DNA of 9,351 nt from DASPXY01 sp038227745 (lineage in GTDB: Bacteria; Planctomycetota; Planctomycetia; Gemmatales; Gemmataceae): NCBI GenBank assembly GCA_038227745.1, contig JBBRPS010000396.1:1-9351 (forward strand), read 5' to 3'. The notes below the pieces were generated by a model, which had not been told where the DNA came from, searched no databases, and saw nothing but the letters and a program-made list of their open reading frames with translations. This document shows positions 1 through 5,790 of the stretch, piece after piece (position 1 is the first letter of the stretch; each line of letters starts with the position of its first letter). A program made the translations under genes and the position numbers.

Positions 1-100
1 GAGTCTTGTTGAACTCATCCCGGAGGCGGAGCGCCTTCGGCGTGTCCGCCTCCGGCACGAGCCACTTGAAGGCCACGGAGGAGTCCAGCACGTACTTCAT
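1..100 (-). CDS. VapC-like PIN-domain toxin, N-terminal part only
   Basis: The minus strand from position 100 reads MKYVLDSSVAFKWLVPEADT and continues to the window edge, giving 33 residues. The hydrophobic strand followed by Asp6 (VLDSS) is the first acidic metal ligand of PIN-domain ribonucleases, and the FKWLVPE that follows is typical of VapC toxins. VapC proteins are Mg-dependent RNases that cleave tRNA or rRNA and are held inactive by the partner antitoxin. The ATG overlaps the stop of the upstream antitoxin gene by ATGA, the usual coupling in such pairs. The remaining acidic residues lie outside the window, so intactness cannot be judged. The PIN call is by motif and context, not by alignment. 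Confidence 0.75.
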   Translation of the reverse strand, partial: MKYVLDSSVAFKWLVPEADTPKALRLRDEFNKT

Positions 101-306
101 TCAGCCTCTCGCAACTCCCGGATCGCGGGGACGCCGATGTCGAGGATCCCGTGCCGCTGACGGATTTCCTCGCGGATCCGGTCCATCTCCTCGCAGGCCC
201 GCCGCGCCTCCTCGGGGTCACGTTCCCCGCGGGACGCGCGCAGAGCGGCCTCCTGCAACTCGGCCATGATGTCGGGGGGGATCAGGCGCTTCGATGGTTC
301 GCTCAT
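97..306 (-). CDS. VapB-like antitoxin of a PIN toxin pair
   Basis: A 69-residue protein starting MSEPSKRLIPPDIM and ending ILDIGVPAIRELREAE. It is highly charged and mostly helical. The segment at residues 28-50 is rich in Glu and Arg, and the C-terminal tail is the likely toxin-binding part. An in-frame GTG lies further upstream at 378, but that extension is proline/arginine-rich and would run through the promoter, so the ATG at 306 is preferred. The reading frame ends in the ATGA that starts the PIN gene, so both are probably translated from one message. The DNA-binding fold is not obvious from sequence; the antitoxin role is inferred from size, composition and position upstream of the toxin. 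Confidence 0.7.
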   Translation of the reverse strand: MSEPSKRLIPPDIMAELQEAALRASRGERDPEEARRACEEMDRIREEIRQRHGILDIGVPAIRELREAE

Positions 307-340
307 GACACGATTGTCCGGCGGAAGGGCCTGACAGTCA
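306..340. promoter_or_regulatory. Possible antitoxin operator: two short inverted repeats
   Basis: TGAC-A-GTCA at 332-340 is a perfect palindrome around one central base and overlaps the -35 box. GACA-CGAT-TGTC at 307-318 is a second inverted repeat overlapping the -10 box. TGACA occurs at 306-310 and again at 332-336, 26 bases apart. VapB antitoxins usually repress their own promoter by binding such repeats. The repeats are short and could occur by chance. Confidence 0.3.
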
Positions 341-341
341 A
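313..341 (-). promoter_or_regulatory. Sigma70-like promoter of the toxin-antitoxin pair
   Basis: On the minus strand TTGACT (336-341, five of six matches to TTGACA) is followed after exactly 17 bases by GACAAT (313-318, four of six matches to TATAAT). The expected start of transcription, about 7 bases past the -10 box, falls on or next to the A of the antitoxin ATG at 306. The mRNA would therefore have essentially no leader, which fits the absence of a Shine-Dalgarno sequence. Prediction from consensus only. Confidence 0.5.
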
Positions 342-378
342 GCCGCCCACGAGGGACTGGGGATGGACGTGGCCGCAC

Positions 379-540
379 TCAGTAGGTGACGCCCGCGGTG
401 AGGCGCAGGCCGAGGAAGTCCACCGAGCCGCTCGTGTTCGTCGCGCCGCCGCTCCCGAACCACGTCTGGTTCACCAGCCCCGTCTGCACGAACACCAGCG
501 CCCCGCCGTAAAGTCGATGCAATCCGCTCGACCGGAACGG
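379..540 (-). pseudogene. C-terminal remnant of a barrel-like outer-membrane protein
   Basis: Read on the minus strand, this stretch is open from just after the decarboxylase TGA (541-543) to a TGA at 379-381 and encodes 53 residues. The segment includes ALVFVQTGLVNQTWFGSG, then SVDFLGLRLTAGVTY at the very end. Alternating hydrophobic residues, Gly/Thr/Asn-rich turns and a terminal aromatic residue are the signature of the last strands of an outer-membrane beta-barrel; planctomycetes have large families of these (for example BBP7). There is no start codon of its own with a plausible ribosome site and no room for the rest of a barrel, so it is most likely the tail of a deleted gene. It could also be a chance reading frame. 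It lies in the same frame as the decarboxylase, separated only by that gene's stop. Confidence 0.35.
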
Positions 541-2004
541 TCATTCGGCCGCGGAGTCGAGTAGCAGTCGCACCACCTCCTCCACGTCCGCCGCCGTCGT
601 CCGCCAGTTGACGAAGCAGAACCGCAGCGTCACCCGGCCGCGCAGTACCGTCGAGGACAGGAACGCCCGCCCCGTGGCCCGCAGCGCCTCCAGGAGCGCC
701 AGGTTCCGCCGATCCAGCTCCTCTTCCCCCGCCTGCCCCGGGTCCGCGAACCCCCGCGGGAGGTAACGGAAGGCCACGATGCTCAACTGCCGCGGGCTGA
801 GGATCTCGAACGCGCCCGTCTGCGACAGCAGGCCCTCGGCATACTCCGCCAGGCGGCAGCAGCGCGCCACCAGCTCGCGGAACCAGCGGACGCCCAGGAC
901 CTTCACCGACAGCCAGATCTTCAGCGCCCGGAAGCGCCGCGTCAGCGCGATGCCGCAGTCCGCGAAGTTCACCTCGTCCGCGCCCGGCTCCACGTCGCGC
1001 ATGTACTCCGGCCGCAGCGCGACCGTCTCCGCCAGCCGTCGGCCGTCGCGCACCAGGACGCAGCCCACCTCGAAGGTCTGGGCGAACCACTTGTGCGGGT
1101 CGAGGGTGATCGAGTCGGCCAGCGCGATGCCGTCCAGCGCCACGCGGCCCTCCGGCGTCAGCGCCGCCGCCCAGCCGTACGCCGCGTCGGCGTGCAGCCA
1201 CAGGCCTTGCTCGCGGCAGACGGCGGCCAGGCCGGCCAGCGGATCGACCGTGCCGGTGTTCGTCGCCCCCGCGTTCGCCACCAGCGCCCACGGCAGCAGG
1301 CCCGCAGCGCGATCGCGCTTCGCCGCGGCGGCCAGCACCCGCGGGTCGAGGCGGAAGTCGTCCGTCGCGGGCAGGGGCCGCACCCGGTCGGGGTGCAGGC
1401 CAATGACGCGGGCCGCCCGGTCGGCCGACCAGTGACGGTGCCCTGTCACGTACAGCACCGCCCGGCCGCGTTCCTCAAAGGCCAACCGCTCGCGGGCCAC
1501 GACGAGGGCGGTCAGCGTCGCCTCGGAGCCGCCGCCGGTGAGGATGCCGCTCGCCTCGGCCGGGTAGCCGAGGAACTCCTTGAACCAGTCCAGCACGAGC
1601 AATTCGACCTGCGCCGGTCCGGCCGCCTCCAACCAGACGCCGGCGAAGAAATTGGCGCCGGCGCACAGCCAGTCGCCGAGCATCGACAGCGGCGTCGGCG
1701 CCCCGGGGATGAAGGCGAGGAAGCGCGGGTGGTTGGTGCGGGCCGCGAACGGCGCCACCTTCTCGGCGAACTCGGACAGGACGGCAGCGAAGTCGCTGCC
1801 GTCCTCCGGCGGCGGCTGGCGCAGCAAGGCCTCCATCTGCGGGCGCGAGGCGGTGTGGAAAAGGGGGCGGTCGGGGAGCGTTTCGAGGTGGCGCAGCACC
1901 CAGTCCGCCGTGAGGGCGGCGAAGTCCCTCAGGGCGGCGGCGTCGGGGTGGGGCAGCGGCCGTTCGAGGCCGCGGCGGAGGCGGTCGAGGTCGGTGGCGT
2001 CAAT
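541..2004 (-). CDS. Pyridoxal-phosphate-dependent group II decarboxylase (aromatic amino acid decarboxylase family)
   Basis: A fold-type I PLP enzyme of the AADC/glutamate/histidine decarboxylase group, cytosolic, expected to remove CO2 from an amino acid. Counting from the ATT at 2004 it has 487 residues, normal for the family. Visible landmarks are the TGGGSEAT phosphate-binding loop (156-163), the stacking His191 (HRHWS), HADAAYG with His271 and Asp273 that pairs with the PLP ring, and the Schiff-base Lys305 in DPHKW. The conserved mobile-loop tyrosine (Tyr332 of human AADC) appears to be Phe347 in NFADCGIALTRRFR. The first ATG/GTG-type start in frame is GTG at 1899, but the 35 codons before it (IDATDLDRLRRG... 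to ADW) look coding and resemble the normal N-terminus, so an ATT start overlapping the upstream stop as ATTGA is proposed. Substrate not identifiable. Confidence 0.88.
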   Translation of the reverse strand: MDATDLDRLRRGLERPLPHPDAAALRDFAALTADWVLRHLETLPDRPLFHTASRPQMEALLRQPPPEDGSDFAAVLSEFAEKVAPFAARTNHPRFLAFIPGAPTPLSMLGDWLCAGANFFAGVWLEAAGPAQVELLVLDWFKEFLGYPAEASGILTGGGSEATLTALVVARERLAFEERGRAVLYVTGHRHWSADRAARVIGLHPDRVRPLPATDDFRLDPRVLAAAAKRDRAAGLLPWALVANAGATNTGTVDPLAGLAAVCREQGLWLHADAAYGWAAALTPEGRVALDGIALADSITLDPHKWFAQTFEVGCVLVRDGRRLAETVALRPEYMRDVEPGADEVNFADCGIALTRRFRALKIWLSVKVLGVRWFRELVARCCRLAEYAEGLLSQTGAFEILSPRQLSIVAFRYLPRGFADPGQAGEEELDRRNLALLEALRATGRAFLSSTVLRGRVTLRFCFVNWRTTAADVEEVVRLLLDSAAE

Positions 2005-2434
2005 CGTGGTGTGCCTGGCGCTGGTGCTCGGCGACGCGGTCCTCGGCGATGTGCCAGCCGCAGTCGTCGCAGGTCGGGGCCTTGTCGTAGCAGTGGTCGC
2101 AGTAGAACGGGCCGCCGTGGAAGAACTGCTCCAGGCGGGCGCGGTCGTCGGGGGCGAGGTCGCCCGGCTCGCCCGGCAGGGGCAGCTCGTGGCCGCAGCC
2201 CTCGCAGCTGCGCTGCTTGAAGCGCTCCAGGAGCGGGGCGTAGTGGTCGTGCAGGCCGCGCGTGACCACGCCGGCGCCGTTGCACAGCGGGCAGGCGGTG
2301 CTCATCTGTGCCGCGATCGCCTTGCGGATGAAGGCGCTCTTGTTGGGGAGCTTATTGAGGAACTCCGCCAGCTCCTCCTCCACCTTGAAGGCCACGACCG
2401 CTTGCTTGAGGGGCTTCGGGGTCTTGCGTGTCAT
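2000..2434 (-). CDS. Ribbon-helix-helix protein with four CxxC pairs (putative zinc-binding regulator)
   Basis: A 144-residue protein. Residues 12-44 (VVAFKVEEELAEFLNKLPNK then SAFIRKAIAAQM) show one beta strand and two helices as in CopG/MetJ-type ribbon-helix-helix DNA-binding domains. The rest is cysteine-rich: C48-C51, C77-C80, C112-C115 and C122-C125, with nearby histidines at 82, 114 and 128. This looks like two structural zinc sites resembling zinc ribbons. The likely role is a DNA-binding regulator, possibly metal- or redox-sensing. The start is the ATG at 2434; the frame is open further upstream to 2551, but that part translates the inverted repeat and intergenic DNA. Its TGA overlaps the proposed ATT start of the decarboxylase, so the two are likely one operon. 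Target genes unknown. Confidence 0.72.
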   Translation of the reverse strand: MTRKTPKPLKQAVVAFKVEEELAEFLNKLPNKSAFIRKAIAAQMSTACPLCNGAGVVTRGLHDHYAPLLERFKQRSCEGCGHELPLPGEPGDLAPDDRARLEQFFHGGPFYCDHCYDKAPTCDDCGWHIAEDRVAEHQRQAHHD

Positions 2435-2460
2435 GCTCGGGTTCTCTGTTCGGACATTGG

Positions 2461-2479
2461 TCCCATGGGAGTAGTCTAC
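2461..2479. promoter_or_regulatory. Two abutting palindromes, possible RHH operator
   Basis: TCCCATGGGA (2461-2470) is a perfect 10-base palindrome. It abuts GTAG-T-CTAC (2471-2479), a perfect palindrome around one base. Ribbon-helix-helix repressors bind short tandem palindromes and often autoregulate, and this pair sits over the start region of the RHH gene. The operator role is inferred from position and symmetry only. Confidence 0.3.
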
Positions 2480-2501
2480 CGCCCGGGGAGGGGAGGAGCA
2501 A
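2473..2501 (-). promoter_or_regulatory. Weak candidate promoter for the RHH-decarboxylase operon
   Basis: On the minus strand TTGCTC (2496-2501) and TAGACT (2473-2478) are separated by 17 bases. The match to consensus is three of six and four of six. It would start transcription near 2466, about 32 bases before the ATG at 2434. The -10 box lies inside a small palindrome (2471-2479). No strong Shine-Dalgarno sequence precedes the ATG. Confidence 0.25.
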
Positions 2502-2530
2502 GCGCGGCTAGTATCCAGACACGCTCGACC

Positions 2531-2585
2531 TGTAGGGTGGGCACTGCCCACCGGCCGCTACCCGGTGGGCAGTGCCCACCCTACA
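2531..2585. repeat. 22-bp perfect inverted repeat (REP/MITE-like element)
   Basis: The left arm TGTAGGGTGGGCACTGCCCACC (2531-2552) and the right arm (2564-2585) are exact reverse complements around an 11-base loop. Each arm is itself nearly palindromic (GTGGGCA-C-TGCCCAC), so it can fold as one long hairpin or two small ones. It lies between divergent genes, so it is not a terminator for either. No flanking target-site duplication is visible. I recognise this core as a dispersed repeat common in Gemmata-type genomes, from general knowledge. The rest of the gene-free stretch 2435-2732 holds only the promoter-like elements listed separately. Confidence 0.85.
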
Positions 2586-2634
2586 AGGCGAGCCTGTCGG
2601 CCCACAAGGTTGTCTCCCTGCATTGCGGTAGGCG

Positions 2635-2663
2635 CTCGCAGTCGTCGCAGGTGTCGGTATAAT
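2635..2663 (+). promoter_or_regulatory. TATAAT promoter upstream of the PSCyt/PSD1 operon
   Basis: A perfect TATAAT at 2658-2663 stands out in GC-rich DNA. At 17 bases upstream the -35 position reads CTCGCA (2635-2640), only three of six matches, so the promoter may be activator-dependent or rely mainly on its -10 box. Transcription would begin near 2670, leaving a leader of about 60 bases before the ATG at 2733. Confidence 0.45.
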
Positions 2664-2721
2664 TGCTGGATAGACGCCGGCGCCACGGCCCGGCTTGCGA
2701 CCCGCCGCCGACCGCCCTCCC

Positions 2722-2726
2722 GGAGA
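2722..2726 (+). promoter_or_regulatory. Shine-Dalgarno site fixing the PSCyt/PSD1 start
   Basis: GGAGA lies six bases before the ATG at 2733. It favours this start over in-frame codons further upstream (from 2565), which would translate part of the inverted repeat and displace the signal peptide. Confidence 0.6.
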
Positions 2727-2732
2727 GATCCC

Positions 2733-5700
2733 ATGGCCGACTGCTTCCCGAGGCTTTGCACGTATGGCGCCCTGGGGATCGCGCTGACTCTCTTCCCGTT
2801 CGTGCTGGGCCGACCTCCGGTTGGTGCAGACGAGCGGGCCTTCCCGCGCACGGCAGAGGTGCGGAAACTCCTTCAGTCGCGGTGCGTGGACTGCCACGGC
2901 GGCAAAAAGACGCGCGGCGGCCTCGACCTGACGACGCGCGCGGCGTTGCTGCGCGGCGGCGATTCGGGGGCGGCGGTGGTGCCGGGCGACGCGCGGAAGA
3001 GCCGCCTGTACCGCATGGTGCTGCACGCCGAGAAGCCGGGCATGCCCGCGAACGGCGACAAGCTCCCCGACACCGCCGCCGCACTGCTCGCCGCCTGGAT
3101 CGACGCCGGCGCCCCTTACGACCGCCCGCTCGTCAAGCAGGTGGCGGCGAAGTCCGGCCCGTGGTGGTCGCTGCAGCCCGTCGTCAAGCCGGCCCCGCCC
3201 GCCCTCGACGCGGCGAAGTACGCCGACTGGGCCATCAACCCCATCGACCGCTTCGTCCTGGTCAGGCTGCGCGAGAAGGGGCTGGAGCCGGCGCCGCCGG
3301 CCGACCGGCGCACGCTTCTGCGCCGCGTGACGTTCGACCTGACCGGCCTGCCGCCGACGCCTGAGGAGATCGCCGCCTTCAGCAACGACCCCGCGCCGGA
3401 CGCTTACGAGAAGGTGGTGGACCGCCTGCTGGCCAGCCCGCACCACGGCGAGCGCTGGGCGCGGCACTGGATGGACGTCGTCCACTTCGCCGAGACGCAC
3501 GGCCACGACCAGGACGTGCCGCGCGACAACGCCTGGCCCTACCGCGATTACCTGATCCGCAGCTTCAACGAGGACAAACCGTATCGCCGTTTCGTCGAGG
3601 AGCAGATCGCCGGCGATGTCCTGTACCCCGCGGATCCGCAGGCGGTGGCGGCGCTCGGCTTCCTGGCGGCCGGCCCGTGGGACGAGAGTTCGCTGAAGGA
3701 CATCCGCGAGGACACCCTCGACCGCAAGGCGGCCCAGTACCTCGACCGCGACGACATGGTGGGCACGGTCGGCCTGACGTTCCTGAGCACGACGGTGCAG
3801 TGCGCCCGCTGCCACGACCACAAGTTCGACCCGGTGAGCCAGCAGGAGTATTACGGCCTGCAGGCGGTGTTCGCCGGCGTGGACCGCGCCGACCGCCCCT
3901 ACGACGCCAACCCCGCGGTCCGGTCGCGCCGTCTCGCACTGCTGAGGCGCAAGGCCGACCTGCAGGCCGGGACGGGCGCGGCGGCCCAACTCCTGCGCGA
4001 TCCTGCGAGCGCGGCTGAGGTGGCGACATGGGAGAAGGCGCATTCGGCGTCAAAAACCGCCTGGAAAGTCCTCGATCCTGCCGTGTTCACGTCCGCGGGC
4101 GGGGCCAGCCCCGTCAAGCTGCCGGACCTGTCGGTACGCTTCAGCGGCAAGCGGCCCGAGAAGGACACTTACGTCTTCGAGTCGGTGAGCGACCTTCCGG
4201 TCGTGACCGCGGTGCGCCTGGAGGTGCTCGCCGACGATGGCCTGCCGCACCGCGGCCCGGGCCGGCAGGACAACGGCAACCTGCACCTGTCGGAGTTCAA
4301 GGTGGAGGCGGCGCCTGCGGCCGACCCCGGCAAGCGCCGCCCGGTCGCCATCGCCCGCGCCGTCGCCGACTTCAACCAGGCCGGCTGGGAGATCGACAGG
4401 GCGATCGACGGCAAGGGCCAGACCGCCTGGGGCATCTATCCCGCTGTCGGTCAGTCGCACAGCGCGGTCTTTGTCTTCCGCGAGCCGGTGCGCTTCACCG
4501 GCGGCACGCGCCTGTTCTTCACACTGGAGCAGCAGCACGGCGGCGGCCACCTGATCGGCCGGCCGCGCCTCGCCGCCACGGACACTGTGGCTCCCGCCAC
4601 CGCCGCCCCGCTGCCGCCGACGCTCGCCCGGATCCTCGCCAAACCGCCCGAGAAGCGGAGCGACACGGACAGGGCCGAGGTGGCGCTGCACGTGCTGCGC
4701 GAGAAGGTCGAGGCCGACCTCGCCGCGTTGCCGCCGCCGAAGCTCGTCTACGCCGCGGCCCACGACTTCACGCCACAAGGCAGCTTCCGGCCGACGCGCG
4801 GCTGCCGCCCCGTTCATGTGCTGCGCCGCGGCGACGTCCGCCACCCCCTGGACGCCGCCGTGCCCGGCGCATTGTCCTGCGTGCCTGGCCTCGAAGCGCG
4901 CTTGCGGCTCGCCAGCCCCGACGACGAGGGCGAGCGCCGCGCCGCCTTCGCGAAGTGGGTGAGCGACGCGCGCAACCCGCTCACGTGGCGCTCGATCGCC
5001 AACCGCGTGTGGCACTACCATTTCGGCCGCGGCATCGTCGCCACCCCCAGCGACTTCGGCCGCATGGGCGCCCAACCCACCCACCCCGAGTTGCTCGACT
5101 GGCTGGCTGCAACGCTGCTGGAGGACGGCGGAACGCTGAAGAAACTGCACCGCCGCATCGTCACCAGCGCCGCCTACCGCCAGTCGTCGCGCCACCACGC
5201 GGACTACGCGAAGATCGACGGCGACAACCAGTACCTGTGGCGCATGAACCGCACGCGCCTCGACGCGGAGTCGGTGCGCGACGCGGTGCTGGCGGCGAGC
5301 GGTAAGCTCGACGCGGCGCTGGGCGGACCGTCGGTCAAGCACTTCCGGCAGAGCCCCGGCATTCACCGGACTCCGAAGGTGGACTATCTCGCCTTCGATC
5401 CGGACGGCCCCGGCGGCCACCGCCGCAGCGTGTACCGCTTCATCTTCCGCACCCTCCCCGACCCGTTCATGGACGCGCTCGACTGCCCCGACGCCTCGCA
5501 GTTCACGGCAGCGCGGGCGAGTTCGGTGACGGTGCTGCAGGCGCTGGCGATGCTCAATGATCGTTTCATGGTGCGCATGAGCGAGCACTTTGCGAAGCGC
5601 GTGGAGTTGGCCGGTCCGCTGGACGCCCAGGTGGGGCAGGCGTGCCGGCTGGCGCTGGGCCGCGAGCCGACCGACCGGGAGCGGGCGGCGCTGGCGGGCT

Positions 5701-5774
5701 ACGCGGCGCGGCACGGGATGGCCAATGCCTGCCGGCTGCTGCTGAACTGCAACGAGTTCCTGTTCGTTCCGTGA
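2733..5774 (+). CDS. PSCyt1-PSCyt2 (DUF1549)-PSD1 (DUF1553) cytochrome-like exported protein
   Basis: A 1013-residue protein of a very large planctomycete family of unknown function, thought to act outside the cytoplasm. Residues 1-32 form a signal peptide with a hydrophobic core (GALGIALTLFPFVLG) ending near ADE. PSCyt1 follows at about 40-130 with a heme c motif CVDCH (51-55) and a possible axial Met104 (KPGMPANGDKLPD). PSCyt2/DUF1549 spans about 168-385 (INPIDRFV, DLTGLPPTPEE, ERWARHWMD) and ends in a second CxxCH (CARCHDHKFDP, from 357). Residues about 460-615 look like a discoidin-like beta domain (WEIDRAIDGKGQTAWG). PSD1/DUF1553 covers about 735-1000 (NPLTWRSIANRVWHYHFGRG, LTPSDFG-like TPSDFGRMG). 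It is first in an operon ending with its usual partner DUF1501 protein. Heme binding is inferred from the motifs; substrate unknown. Confidence 0.93.
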   Translation: MADCFPRLCTYGALGIALTLFPFVLGRPPVGADERAFPRTAEVRKLLQSRCVDCHGGKKTRGGLDLTTRAALLRGGDSGAAVVPGDARKSRLYRMVLHAEKPGMPANGDKLPDTAAALLAAWIDAGAPYDRPLVKQVAAKSGPWWSLQPVVKPAPPALDAAKYADWAINPIDRFVLVRLREKGLEPAPPADRRTLLRRVTFDLTGLPPTPEEIAAFSNDPAPDAYEKVVDRLLASPHHGERWARHWMDVVHFAETHGHDQDVPRDNAWPYRDYLIRSFNEDKPYRRFVEEQIAGDVLYPADPQAVAALGFLAAGPWDESSLKDIREDTLDRKAAQYLDRDDMVGTVGLTFLSTTVQCARCHDHKFDPVSQQEYYGLQAVFAGVDRADRPYDANPAVRSRRLALLRRKADLQAGTGAAAQLLRDPASAAEVATWEKAHSASKTAWKVLDPAVFTSAGGASPVKLPDLSVRFSGKRPEKDTYVFESVSDLPVVTAVRLEVLADDGLPHRGPGRQDNGNLHLSEFKVEAAPAADPGKRRPVAIARAVADFNQAGWEIDRAIDGKGQTAWGIYPAVGQSHSAVFVFREPVRFTGGTRLFFTLEQQHGGGHLIGRPRLAATDTVAPATAAPLPPTLARILAKPPEKRSDTDRAEVALHVLREKVEADLAALPPPKLVYAAAHDFTPQGSFRPTRGCRPVHVLRRGDVRHPLDAAVPGALSCVPGLEARLRLASPDDEGERRAAFAKWVSDARNPLTWRSIANRVWHYHFGRGIVATPSDFGRMGAQPTHPELLDWLAATLLEDGGTLKKLHRRIVTSAAYRQSSRHHADYAKIDGDNQYLWRMNRTRLDAESVRDAVLAASGKLDAALGGPSVKHFRQSPGIHRTPKVDYLAFDPDGPGGHRRSVYRFIFRTLPDPFMDALDCPDASQFTAARASSVTVLQALAMLNDRFMVRMSEHFAKRVELAGPLDAQVGQACRLALGREPTDRERAALAGYAARHGMANACRLLLNCNEFLFVP

Positions 5775-5790
5775 GGGAGCGCGTGGACTT

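Noticed and set aside
1093..2220. 375-codon plus-strand open frame opposite the decarboxylase and RHH genes
   Set aside because: The opposite strand has clear family motifs (DPHKW, TGGGSEAT, CxxC pairs); this frame is Arg/Gly/Gln-rich noise.
2435..2551. 39-codon N-terminal extension of the RHH protein
   Set aside because: It would translate part of the inverted repeat and the promoter region. ATG 2434 directly precedes the expected RHH sequence.
2531..2585. Inverted repeat as a transcription terminator
   Set aside because: Both flanking genes read away from it and no T-run follows either side.
2565..2732. 56-codon N-terminal extension of the PSCyt/PSD1 protein
   Set aside because: It would cover part of the inverted repeat and the TATAAT box and bury the signal peptide; ATG 2733 has a GGAGA site.
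2508..4043. Long minus-strand open frame opposite the PSCyt/PSD1 gene
   Set aside because: It is the mirror of a well-recognised coding sequence in GC-rich DNA. Its translation is rich in Arg, Ala, Val and Gly with no recognisable motif.
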